64,000 nucleotides of DNA from NCBI GenBank assembly GCA_020081605.1, contig JAHREC010000009.1, forward strand, positions 868,001 to 932,000, given 5' to 3'. Below the pieces are notes generated by a model. The model made no database searches and was not told the origin of the DNA. It saw only the letters and a program-made list of their open reading frames with translations. This DNA comes from Albifimbria verrucaria. Lineage: Eukaryota > Ascomycota > Sordariomycetes > Hypocreales > Stachybotryaceae. A program made the translations under genes and the position numbers. Each line of letters begins with the position of its first letter. Within the stretch, counting starts at the first letter, position 1. This document shows, one piece after another, positions 48,595-60,100 of the stretch.

Positions 48595-50264
48595 CTACTC
48601 ATCGTCGGCGGCGCCAGACTTTCTCTTCTTCTTCTTCTTCTTCTTCTCGCTGTCGTCGCCGTTGGTAGCAGGGGCCTCCTCCTCATCATCGCGCTTGCGC
48701 TTCTTCTCCTTGTCCTTCTTCTCCTTCTTGTCCTTCTTATCCTTCTTCTCCTTCTTGGCGGAAGGAGGCGCAGGGGCGTCAGCCATCTCCTCGTCCTTCT
48801 CATCCTCGCCAAGCAGGTCCATAACGGACTTCTACAAAGATAGTTAGCACTGGGTTGGCAAATGGAGAGGGAAAACTGCAAAGAAACGTACCATAACCTC
48901 GGCGTTCTTGGCGGGCTTCTTGCCGGTAGCGTAGAACTCCAGGCGGTCCTCAACCTGCTGTCGCAGGGCCTCACCGAAGCGAGTGGAGGGCTCCTCGGAG
49001 AAGGAGTCGATACGACTGGCCATGCTGGCCTTGTTGGCCAGGTAGCGGGAGATGCGGCCCTTGTTGCGGACACCGGCCTTGCCAATGAAGCTGCTGTGGT
49101 AGATGAGACCGTACTTGGGGTGTTGCTCTTAGCCTTGAGAGCACGGAACAGAGCCTTCTCGGCACCGAGAATCTGCAGGGTGGAGGCGGGCATCTTGGCC
49201 AGGTTGGTGAGGGAACCGGCGTGGGAGATGAGGCGGGCGGCAACGGGGGTGCCGATGAGGGCCTGCAGGTTGGGAGCGACAATGTTCATCTTCTTCTCGA
49301 GGTAGTTGGCAGCCGACTTGCGGTTGTCGGCCTGCTGGACAACGGCCTCAGCAAGTCCCTTTATTATCTCGAGATCTTGGGCGGTGATGTCCATGCCCAT
49401 GGAGACCTTGGCGGCCTCGATGATGTCCTTGGCCTTCTGCTCATCGTCGCCGACGAGGGCGGCAATGTCGTGCAGGCGGTCGTCGTTGAGGTTCTTCTTG
49501 TCGCCAATGGCGAGGACGAGCTTGACGTAGGTGTAGTTGTCGGAGACGAGGTTGACAAGCTCGGGAAGTGCCAGCCATACCATTCACGGCAACGCATGAA
49601 GAACTGGTTCATGCCCTTGTCCTGGAAGTCGATGGTGGCGCTGGCCTGGATGATGTGGTTGTCGTTCTTGGTGACGCTGAACTTGACCTTGGCACGGGAG
49701 TAGGCGTGGGCAAGACCCAGACCGGCCTTCTCGATATCGCCGGCCTTCAGATCCTTGAGCAGCTTGTCGGCGAAGAGGCGGATGCCACGCAGGAACTCGG
49801 CGGCAATGTCAGAGGTGTCGGCGGTCTCGCAGTCGAGGCCGGAGAACTGGGACTTGATGGCACCAGCTAGGTTCTTCTCGGCGACGGCGAGGATGACCTT
49901 GGCACCCTTCTTCTTGCCGCTGAGCTTGGGGACGACGAGGTCGAGGACCGACTTGAGGTAGTCGGAGACGATACCCTCGGAGATGTGGTTGATGTTGTCC
50001 AGGGCCTCAGCAGCACCACTGCGCGGAAGATGAGAGTTAGTGCTGGCCACCTAGGCGAGACGGGGTCAATTGACCGCCAGAGGAGGAAAATTACCGGAAA
50101 GGGCTGAAGTTGACCAGCTTGACCATCTTGCCAAACTTGGCGAGGTCGGAGGAGGCCTCCTGGACCTCCTTCAGCTTGAGGCCAATGGCATCAGGCTGGT
50201 GGACGACCTGGAAGATGGCATAGCCAACGGGCGCCTCGTAGAGGGCGTAGTCGATGTGCGACAT
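48595..50264 (-). CDS. NOP56: Box C/D snoRNP core protein NOP56
   Basis: ATG 50264 opens [17 protein letters not shown], the NOP56 N-terminal signature (NOP58 begins differently). An intron lies at about 50022-50094. NOP5NT and NOP domains follow: [34 protein letters not shown] across a break, [36 protein letters not shown], and [19 protein letters not shown] leading to [14 protein letters not shown]. An intron at about 48835-48892 precedes an acidic then KKE/KKD-rich tail ([20 protein letters not shown]) ending at TAG 48595-48597. Breaks at 49563-49565 (GGG) and 49117-49120 (GGGG) are each one base short. The protein acts in the nucleolus with fibrillarin, NOP58 and Snu13 in 2'-O-methylation and pre-rRNA processing. 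Confidence 0.96.
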
Positions 50265-50754
50265 GGCAGGAATTAATTTGCTCTCACGTCGAGAAGCAGT
50301 TCGTCGCAGATCGAGAGGGGCTGAGGTGAGAGCGAGCAAGAAGCGGGAGCGACTCTCTGCCTGCGGACGTGGAATTGGAGTTCAAGGCTCTCGCGATGTT
50401 TGAGATTTTCGCTTTTTTCCGCTGGTCTGAAATTTTTCTGAGGTTGAGCTTCAGAAGCTGATTGGTGCACGGGCCAAGCCAATCAAGGGAAATGGTGGGT
50501 GGGACAGTCACGTGATGAGGGGCACTGCGCATCCAATTGGCTGGCTGCTTCCATCGTTCGTCCTTCATCCAGTCCCTACCAAAAAGTACCGTGCCTTGCC
50601 GTGTTGGAGTGGATTGTGCGCGTGTGTGTCTTTTGCATCATTTTCTATCTCCAGGTATGTGTCTGTTTGTTTGTCTGTCCCTCCCTTGTCCTTCATTGAC
50701 CACTTAATCATTGCTCATCATGTCCCCTTTCCTCAAAATCATCAGTTCCCCCTC

Positions 50755-52043
50755 TCAATTATTTGGGAATCCTGCCTTTAGGTTCTCGTACTTGGTCTCC
50801 GGATAATCGATGCAGTTCTCACTCTTCAGCAGGCCGTCCGGTCCTCCCAATGCGCCCACCACCGTTCCGATCAGACTCTCGTCGCCCTCCTTGTCCGCGC
50901 TGCTCTCCCACCACATGGCACCACCGAGCCCGCTGCGCCGCAGGTACTCGACCTTCGTCTTGGCAATCTGCGGTGTGTCATACGTGACAAGCTTGCGCTG
51001 CTGCCCATTGTAGCAGTAGCTCGCCCCTACGGCTTCGTCGTGGATCACTTCCGAACCCTCGAGGGCAGCTTCTTGTAGTCCAGCACACCCGCCTCCCAGG
51101 TTCCCTCGCCTGTTCCTTGGAAAGGCTTGCCAGGCCCGTCGGTGTTCTCAAAGGCACGACCGTAGAGGGGCATGCCCAACACAATCTTGTTTGGAGCTAC
51201 ACCGCGGCTGGTGTAGTACTCTACGGCAGTCGCCGTGGAGAATGGAGTGCAGGCAGGGTTGTCGTAGCAGTGGTACAGGTTCGCCTGATGCCCGCTGTTC
51301 TGGTCCCACGAGCCAGCGTAGTCGTAAGCCATGAGGTTCCAGAAGTCCAGGTACCGGTCCATGCCCGCAAAATCTAGCTTCTCGTAGTGCTGCGCTCCCG
51401 CTGGGGATGCCACAGTCAATTCAAAGTGGTGGCCACCTGCTGCCCTCCGAGAGTAGGCGTCCAGCTCTGCGCGGACGGCGGCCAACAGCTCGACGTAGTT
51501 GCGGGCCTCATCCGCGTTTGCGGGTACTCCCAGTCGATGTCGAGACCGTCGAAGCCCAAGTTCTTGACAAGCTCGACACTTGACTTGGCGAACGTCTCAC
51601 GGCCCTGAGGGGTGCTTGCGGGGCCCTTGAAGTTGGCGCTGTAGGTCCAGCCACCGATGGAAAGAAGCACCTTCAGGTTGCGGTTTCGTCTCTTGAGGAG
51701 GTTGAGCTGCTTGAGACAGCCATACAGGTTGGTGCCGGTGTCGTTCCATGAGTCGCCCTCCCAGTGAATGTCGGTGTCGGCCCAGCCATCAGTCATGTGG
51801 CTATTGCTATGAGTGAGTGTTTGTGCGTGTGAGGGGTTTGAAGGACTTACACTTCGCCGGTATCAGCGCGGACATTGGCAAAGGCATAGAGAATATGGGT
51901 AAGGTTCTCGACTGGTAGGTCCTGGGGCGATGCTTGCGAGCATAGATGGCCCTGAAAGCATTGGATTAGCTTAATTATATGAGACATATAGCAGAAACCA
52001 AAGCTTACCAGTTGACAAAGTAGGCCACGGTGCGGTAGCTCAT
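50755..52043 (-). CDS. GH18 chitinase without signal peptide
   Basis: ATG 52043 opens [12 protein letters not shown], and two introns (about 51953-52009 and 51789-51850) interrupt the N-terminal part. Catalytic motifs: [13 protein letters not shown] (SxGG) and [11 protein letters not shown] (DxxDxDxE, Glu as proton donor), then [30 protein letters not shown] and [14 protein letters not shown], ending at TGA 50755-50757. The order and spacing match class V fungal chitinases of the Coccidioides CTS1 / Trichoderma ech42 type, about 400 residues. Breaks at 51924-51927, 51522-51524 and 51063-51065 are all G runs one base short. No secretion signal precedes the catalytic domain, so either it belongs to the non-secreted GH18 group (autolysis, wall turnover) or an upstream exon is missed. 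Confidence 0.92.
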
Positions 52044-52923
52044 ATTGTGAGGCGTAGAGTCGAAGCTCGGCTGTGAGTAGAGGGGTATGTTTCGTAGAAT
52101 AAATGCAAGTATAAGCGAGGCAATAGCAAGCTTCCAGATATGCCTGAATGAATCAATCTTGAAGGAATGTGAAAATGGATATCAAATGCTTTTTCAGGTG
52201 TGGTTGTAAAAGATATATATATGGAAATGCCAGAAGATGTTGAGGAGGAGGTAATAGCTTGGACAGTAACGTTAGCAGCTAAGCCCAACCAACGCAGCAA
52301 GCTCCATCCTGTAACCAAGGCACCGCCACAGTCAAGCGCTGGTCATCGGCCCCATTGGCGCTGCTACATCTTGGCCTACGCAGGGCCCATAATTGGCGCA
52401 ACCAGCGTCTGGCAATGGTGCGTGGCGGTGCGCTTACCACGGGAGGATCAGGGATCTGCTCTTCCAGGCATAGCCGTCGTTTCCGTGACGCGTAATGGGT
52501 GTCTATGCGACAGCGTGTGGCGGTTGTTGACTATTCGATGTCAGAGCCGATAATTGCAATACGAACAACTGAGAAAATCAGCCAGTTGTAAGCGGAGAAA
52601 GATCAAACGTCTATGCCTAGTTCATGTTACGTGTTGTCGCACAGCACAACGATGGAGCGACAGGCCTACAAAGAATCTGGGACGAACACAACTGACAACA
52701 GTCAAATTGAGGGTAATGTTCGTAAAAGACGTGCAGCTAACCAGCCAAAAGTCGATATCATTATTGAAGAATATAGAAATTATTAGAACTTCTGTTCATA
52801 TGTCAACACTACTGGTAAACGCCGCAACCGCATCGATGTTGGTCTCGCAACCTGTGGTTATACAACTGACCCCATCTACCCCCATCTAATCAATCCTGAA
52901 CTCCTCGCTAAGTAACAGCAGTC
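52044..52923. other. Intergenic, no supported gene
   Basis: Upstream of the chitinase and downstream of the DAL5-type transporter. Short frames only. Confidence 0.5.
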
Positions 52924-54894
52924 CTAAAACACAAAGACGAAATCCTCATTCTCGAGATCCGTCACATCCGCAAACGCCTTGGCACCCTCTTGTCCCTTAC
53001 CCGCCGACGTGGCACATCCCCACTCTCCTCGTGTGAAGCCCTCTCATCCCCATCAAAATCTGCCTGCACTGCGGGCACCTCATGCATGGCTCTCTCCATC
53101 TCCTCCATGCGTTCGACTTCCTCGGCTGTTTCCAAGCTCAGATCCATCACCACGGCGCTTTTCCCCATGGCTGCGCGGCGGATGCTGTGGCGTCGATTGA
53201 GCCATTTAAGGTAGACGGTAGTGACTACGACCAGTATCATGACCAACGAAAAGAAGGCGAGATTGGCACGCAGACCTCGCGTATAACCCGGAGCTTCATC
53301 TGGCCGGAAGAGAAGCGGGCCAACAACATTGCCTGCTGAGGCACCGATGAAGACTAGAGCCGAGGTGGACTTTCGCTTGGTGTCACCCGCTGTATTCTGA
53401 GCTGACCACGAGTATATAAGAGGTGCTAACACCATGTCAGATTTCTGGCCGAGGTCATACAAAGAACTTCTGAACTTACTAATGCCTGTAAAAGTAGAGA
53501 GACAGAAGAAGCCGCCAAGAAGAATGTATCTGTGTTCAGCATCGTGTGGGTAGTGTAAGAGTATCGAAAGTCCCACAAGCGGTGGAATGCATAGAATGGC
53601 AATCACTGGGCCCTTTAGCTTCCACTTCATTGAGACATATGCACTCACTGCCACAGTCGTGGAGTGTAGCACTCCTACGGGGACATTGAACAGCATAGTC
53701 TGAAAAGGGTCCGTCACGAATGACTTTATGATCAACGGTCCAAACGTGCCGATGCCGTTGGAGGGCACCGAGATGCAAAATATCATGACAACCCATAGCC
53801 ATGTCTTTACATCCGTCAGCGATTCTATGACATGAGAGTATCTCCACTCTCGCGACATGACGCCCATTTGGTTACCACGTAGGCGATGGATGGCTATGAC
53901 CTTGTCGTCATTGCTGAGGAATTTGGCTTCGGTGGGCGAGTCGGGCATCCAGAAGTACATGAGCACGGCGACGAATACCGTGATGACACCAAAGAAGAGG
54001 AAAATGATCTATACTGAAGAGTTAGTGACGAAGGCTGAAGCTGCCGATTGAACAAACCTGATAGGGCTTCATGTGGGAGTCGATGCTGGCCAGGCCATAC
54101 GTGATGAGACTGCCAAACTGAAAAGGTCAGCTATGAGTCCCCAGACCGAGTTTGATGATCAACTCACCACCCACGTCAAACCATTCATGCAGTACCATGA
54201 TCCTACTCTCAATGTCTGCTCTCTTTTGGCATGTAAGCTTACTTCAATTCGTATAGTTGAAGAGGACTTGCCTTCTTCTCCACCACATCTGCGTGATGGC
54301 TACGAAACTTGGCCCGACGCTCGCTTCAAATGCTCCAAGGAAGAATCTCGCAATCATCAACATTTTGAAGTTATGCGCCCACGTCATTCCAGTGAGCGTG
54401 ATTCCCCAACCTAGCACCATGATGCTAGTGAATCTTCCTATGGGTAGTTTAACGAGCGCCAGCGCAATTGGCGGCTGCATTACGAGCTGTGCAAGAAACA
54501 CAATGCTGCCAAGCCACGAGAACTGATCACCAGCCAGGCGCGTGTCGTCAATGAGGCCGAACACAGATGCATAAGACAGCGTGGCCTTGTCCAATGCATG
54601 TAGGAAATAGACGGATAACATAAGAGGGAGCAGGGCCATGTCGATGCGTCGTAGAACGCGAGCATTGTCGGCAGATGAGATTCGGATGGCTTCGTCTGGA
54701 GAGCGGCCCAACTTGATAAGCATCGCAGCAGCTGCATCGCGATACGAAGCTGGATCCGCAACGGATTCGTGCGAGGTTCTCATGTTTCCGTCTGCTGCCT
54801 CGTCCTGCGTTAGAGGCTGGTAGGTAGCAGCTGAGCGTCGTATTGACGAGTACGCAGCCCTGAACGGGTTGCGGAAGATCCTGGTGAGCCTCAT
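52924..54894 (-). CDS. MFS anion:cation symporter (DAL5/TNA1 family)
   Basis: ATG 54894. After a 90-residue polar N-tail come VLRRIDMALLPLMLSVYFLH and LDKATLSYASVFGL (TM1 signature of the allantoate/nicotinate permease family), then QFSWLGSIVFLAQL, ARFFLGAFEASVGPSFVAIT and MWWRRR. Later come REQTLR, a short exon around GSLITYGLASID, MYFWMPDSPTEAKFLSNDDK, and PLIYSWSAQNTAGDTKRKST. This order is diagnostic for the DAL5/TNA1/LIZ1 group. The C-terminal DVTDLENEDFVFVF is typical for the family and ends at TAG 52924-52926, after one frame break near 53022 (GGGG). Introns lie near 54240, 54115-54165, 54005-54058 and 53427-53480. It is expected in the plasma membrane, carrying small carboxylates, vitamins or peptides. 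The substrate is not assignable. Confidence 0.9.
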
Positions 54895-56091
54895 GACGGG
54901 CAACGTAGGCGCAAACCCCGCAACTGAAGCTTCCTTTGTGCCTGCAGCCCAACTTTAAATTGGTGACTTGATGATATGAGCGATGACACTCCCTGAGATT
55001 GAAGGAGCACCGCAACAGCGAGCGAAGGAAGAAAATGGGGCCATTGCTGGCTTTAGCATGTGACGTGAGGTTAGATCAGGGCCCCATCTCTAAGTGGTGT
55101 AGCCAAAAGGGGCCGGTGTTACCTAAAGCGGATGCCATCCCACCACCTGTTGGCCAGATTAGCGGGCCTCTTCCGGAGGTGACATTATCGTGTCTTCGAC
55201 TCACTACCCGCTCAGATTGTTGGCTCATACGGAGGTTCTTGTATTGTTCTACTTACTTAGAATGATATTAATAAGCAAAGACCTGATTTGGCTAAAATAA
55301 ATCGAGTTTAATAATGTCTCAGCCTTGATCAATAGGCTCCTCTAGGCTGACAGTGAGTTTAGTGGACGTATCGCTGTTCATGATATCCAGTCAATCCTTC
55401 ATGGAGCACATGGAGAATAAACACTGACAACGTCCCGATCACATGTTCTACGGATACGCGGCGTTCTTTCTTTTTCTAAAAACTAAAAAACGCCCAGACA
55501 TGTTGATTTAATACCCTCATTGCCAAACAACACAAGCCGCTTCCATCCCAAACTTCCAAGCGACATTAGTGACAGCGCTTGCGTTCACCACCCCGACACG
55601 AGAGCATTCGGATCCTCAGCGAGTGTTTAGAAGTGAAATATTCAGTGAGGAATAGCTAGGTAGTCAGCTTCATTCACGACGACCAAGTTGGACTGTACTC
55701 AAATTTGCCAAATCCATTTCGCCACCAAAAGCAATGCTTGAATTGCAATTCTGCGTCTCGTCTAAACTAGGTATACAATTGGAGAAAGACCCATTTATGA
55801 ATGTCGCCTCTTCCTGTTCGGTACTGTGCTAAGCTCCGCCTCACCTGATTTCAATAATCCCAGTTTCTGAACGCTATGTGCAATTCTCAGCTCCAGCTGA
55901 TCTGGCTAGTGCCTACGCATAGCCACCCACATAATCCGTAGCTGATAATGGCACCAGGCTGAAAAGCTCAGCTCCAATTCTAGCCAACTTTCTCAAAAAT
56001 GGTCGTCTCCTCGAGGAAAAATGTCAAAATTGGAAAGAATTGAAGTCGACACTGACAGGTTTCAGCATTTATCTTCGGAACTTACCACCAA
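54895..56091. other. Intergenic, no supported gene
   Basis: 1.2 kb, AT-rich between 55260 and 56080. Start regions of two divergent genes. No repeat or RNA gene seen. Confidence 0.5.
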
Positions 56092-58426
56092 ATGGAGCCA
56101 GATTCTTCGGCGGCGCTCTACAGTCTTTATGAGCCCCTTGCAGTCGAGACACCCAACGTACGGCTGCTCCATCTCTTGAAAGGATCAAAGTCTGAGCCTA
56201 TTATTTGTCGCCTCACACATGTAAATTTGGACGAGGATCCTGAATATGAAGCACTCTCTTATACTTGGGAGACCCTACTGTCACCCAGCCAATTCGAGTA
56301 AACGATAGCCTGCGCCAATTTACGAGCAATCTTGTGCTGGCCCTACAGTACCTTCGATATGATGATCGCGACAGATATCTATGGGTGGATGCTGTTTGCA
56401 TCAATCAAGTCGATACCGTCGAGAGAGGTCAGCAAGTCACCATGATGGGCCAGATCTACAGCAAGGCCAAACATGTTATTGTTTGGCTGGGCGAAGAACA
56501 GTCAATTCCACCAAACGCCTTGCGGCCTTTTAATTTTGCCACATCATTTCAAGAAGTAGAAAAGCAAGGCATCAATAGATTGAAGAGGATACTGTTGGCC
56601 AACATACCTGGCGACTTGTCTGGAAGACCGAGCCTGGACGATTCATTGAACCAACTCCGCCTTGATGGTAAAAGCCCTAATGATGGCCGAGATACGAACA
56701 GCGACCCGGGCCAGGCAGATTTGGACAACGACAAAGTACTTCTTGCTTTCACAGTTCTCTTTATGCTGTCGCAAGATACCCATATTCTTGCACTGGTAGA
56801 GGATGGAACCCCAGAGCAGAATGACTTCCGTGAAACAATCCTTGATGCATTAGGTGAGGTCTTTCGGAGGCCCTGGTGGAGCCGCATGTGGGTGGTTCAA
56901 GAGATAGTCCTTGCCAAAGATGTTACAGTCATGTATGGGGACATATCAGCTCCATGGGAAATGTTCGCCAGTGCGGGACTCGGCGTTGAACGGCATCGAA
57001 ATAGCTGCTGTTTTGAGACTCGGTCTCAAAAGCAACAGTTCTGGGCTACTCTTTCAACGATCAGCAACGAGATCCTCGAAATCGAGCAGAGTCAGCTCTT
57101 GCGGAGAGGAGATGATGAAGTCGCCAGGTTCTTCAAGGAGTACGGAAAAGAAGGTGCTGAAGCGCCGAAGGGGCCTCATACGGCAGAATCGAACGAAGCT
57201 GGGTGCTTACATCTGGCACACACGCCAAAGAATTGCTACAGACCCTCGCGATAAAGTATACGGTGTCCTGGGGTTGGTACCCGACTGGCTTGGTACTGAG
57301 CCTATTATACCGAACTACTCCACATCATCTTATCACGTCTTTAGAGATGCTACCCTCAAACTCATTCGCGGCCAGCAGAACTTTGACATTTTCTGTGAAG
57401 TTCAGGGTCGATGGTCAAATCATCCGGACCTGCAGTCATTCATCAAGAGCCATAAATCTCCCAGCACGGCCATACTGGAGAAAATGATTAACTACAACCG
57501 TACTTATGGCCCTTATCTACCGTCTTGGGTGCCAGATCTTACAGCTCCAGCTCCATATCACCAGGCGGATCGGCAGGCAAAACTGCTGTTGACCAAGTGT
57601 GTCTCCATCGCCAACATGCCACTTGAAGTTCATGACAAATATGTAATATCCACCCTGACCCTTTCGATAGATGTTGTCATCGACGCAGGGCCAATTCTCT
57701 TTATCCCCCTGGCCATACTTCCGAAGCTAAAGGCGTGTTGACCGATACTCTCTCGTCTGCCCACGTATTCAAGGATTGGTCTTCTTCTATAATCTCATTG
57801 AAGTATTTCATGCCAGACAATTACCCTCTTGGGGCGGCACATTTGAGCAGGCGTTTATGCGAACAGTTTGTGGAGGAGTGAAATGGCGCAGACACCCGCA
57901 TGGAAACCGAAGACCTATCTTCATTCTTGAATTCGGCATGGGCGACGGCTTCTACAACGAACTAGAGGATAGCGACTTGGCAGTATACAAGCAGTGGGAG
58001 GATTGGGTCCTGCGCAATCAGCACCTAAGTCTCCCTGAATATTGCCAACAGAGGGGCCTAGAAGAAGGTGCTCTTCGAAGCCTGAATAAAGCTGTCATCT
58101 CTAACTGCCTTGGCCGTCGGTTCTTTTGCACTCTCAAGGGATACATTGGGATGGGGCCACCTGGGATGCAGCCCGGGGATGTGATCAAAGTCCCATTCGG
58201 TAGCCGAACACCTTTCGTAGTGCGGGCGGGCGGTGAGGCTCAGTTATCTACGAAAGGGCTGCAGCGTTGTTTCACTCTCATAGGAGACTGTTATGTGCAG
58301 GGCATCATGCGTGGGGAAATCCAACAGGCGTATGAACGCGTTCGTGTGGCGTATGAGGCGGGCGAGAAGAACATTGACGGGACCGAGATTAAGAGATTTG
58401 ATTTGGAGACATTATATTTACAGTAA
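56092..58426 (+). CDS. HET-domain (heterokaryon incompatibility) protein
   Basis: ATG 56092; intronless; about 780 residues. HET-domain blocks in order: YEALSYTWGDP (joined across a break at 56267-56269, where GGG should be GGGG), RDRYLWVDAVCINQVD, RGQQVTMMGQIYSKAKHVIV and WLGEEQ. Next comes RRPWWSRMWVVQEIVLAKDV, then TDPRDKVYGVLGLVPDW and LPSWVPDL. The C-terminal part (RGEIQQAYERVRV) is usual for the largest HET family. More breaks near 57165, 57705-57709 (CCCCC) and 57831-57834 (GGGG) fit single base losses. Such proteins trigger programmed cell death on fusion with a genetically different strain, and the HET domain is related to TIR domains. No WD40 or NACHT partner domain is seen. Whether this locus is a functioning incompatibility gene is unknown. 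Confidence 0.9.
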
Positions 58427-59439
58427 TTGGTGCAGTTCACAAGCGATTCTAGCGAAGGTCATAGTTCGATACAAATTCTGCATTCAGTGACGCCATTGCG
58501 TTATGTGCCAGTGTCTTAACCGAGGCCTCGGAACTAGTGATAGGCACTGCTTCAGATGCATGCCAATCTTATGAACCACTGTCTTAATGATAAGGAGGGA
58601 GTTGAGAATATCTGTTTTGGCGATGTACGAAAGAATTCGGGTATCCCAGCCAATTGTATCATTCATTTTCATGATTTGAGTATCGCGATTTAAGATTTCA
58701 TCGAGTAATGAGTCTGAAGACTCCGCAGCCGAGCCATCCATCTAATGTTCCTCCAGTCATCACAACTTATCACACATAGACTCATGCGGCCGTTTCCATG
58801 GCGAAGATTTCTCGGAGCAGATAAAAGGCTGTATTCCTTTCCTATTCGCTGATGGCCACAGTCGCACGCTAACCGAACATCGCGACATTCACACTCAAAT
58901 GTGGCAGTGTAAATCATGTGGTAGACTCATGTACGACCTGAACTACACGAGTACCGGAGACATACACATATTTGGAAGCAATAGACTGGGACCACCTTGC
59001 GCACAGGTGAATGGCAGGTCTCTCGGTGTCGCAATGTGTATAAACAGCTGCGGTATTCTCATTCAAACCTGTTCAAGAAATTGCACCGTCCAGACCCGGC
59101 TGTCCAAATCTACCGAGGGGTAGAGCTGCCATATCGCAGCGTAGCGAATATTCCATCGGGACGTGTGCGAGACCCTGGTTTCTTGGCTTGCAACGATAAT
59201 TCCGTCTTGGCCCAGCACAACACCACGGAAACTCGCCGAGGTGCAGCCTTGCATGACTTGGCGGCTTGGGGCGCTGGCAGATCTCGACTGCTACGTTCCT
59301 TCAGCTACTTAGATTCGGGATATTCAGCCATTCCCGCTCGAGGCCCATGGGTAATGTCTGTTCCCGCTGCAATTGTGCCACCCGTTCATAGGGCTATACG
59401 TCACTGTCGTTATCCTGACAGGCCAGTGAGGAAACGCAC

Positions 59440-59760
59440 GCGGGGCTGACCCCTGTCGTCAAGTCCTACATAGCAGGCATCTGTTGAGAGTCTAGGGCAT
59501 CGTTTCTGACCGGCTGCCTCCGTCTAACAGCAGTCGATGATGAATTGGTGCACTCGTTTAGGAGCAATCGAACCATTATCAAGCACACACTACCGCATGC
59601 CAAGATCCATCCCCATACCCACTGAATCAAGGCTGTGCATTCCGCCTGCTCATCTGAGTCAATACTCAAGCTTCTCCGGTCGGCTAGCATGAAGCTTGAC
59701 GGTAACGTTCCACAGTTTGATCTTCCAACGCGGGGTTAGCAGGGCATTCCCCACGCGGGG
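59440..59760. promoter_or_regulatory. Three GCGGGG sites, candidate CreA carbon-repression elements
   Basis: GCGGGG at 59440-59445, 59730-59735 and 59755-59760. The last two lie in a direct repeat (ACGCGGGGTTA) 25 bases apart. They fit SYGGRG, the binding sequence of the glucose repressor CreA, which usually acts through paired sites. They lie 340-660 bases upstream of a sugar-porter start codon. Confidence 0.55.
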
Positions 59761-60045
59761 TTAAGCATAAGCAGCTAACCAGTGTCTTGGCTTATGGATA
59801 CACAGCTTATCGTCTGCCAATGTGATGCGACTGGGAGGAGTCCAACCCTTGTTGAAGGTGTCCAACTGTGCCGATGTTGCAGCCGATCATGTGTGTCCAG
59901 CAGGCCTCACTCTGCAGAGACAAATATTGGAATCATGTGGTCAGCTGCCATGAGTTCTTTAAAAGATCTGCAATCCCATCATGATCTTGGGGTTTGCTAC
60001 GACTCTTTTACTTCTTCATCCAACACGTCTCGCCTTAAGCGGCTC

Positions 60046-60051
60046 TATAAA
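60046..60051 (+). promoter_or_regulatory. TATA box of the sugar porter
   Basis: TATAAA, 50 bases before ATG 60101. Confidence 0.6.
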
Positions 60052-60100
60052 CCGGTCTCTCCTCCAATCGAAAAGTCTTGTCGCATATCTTGCAAATGGG

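Larger units (their letters stand above)
58427..60100. other. Upstream region of the sugar porter with CreA-like sites
   Basis: No supported gene. Open frames at 58997-59449 lack any motif. It contains ACGCGGGG sites (59438-59445, 59728-59735, 59753-59760) and a TATA box (60046-60051), listed separately. Confidence 0.5.

Noticed and set aside
58997..59449. 150-codon plus-strand frame between HET gene and sugar porter
   Set aside because: No motif, no start context and odd composition; it overlaps the porter's upstream region.
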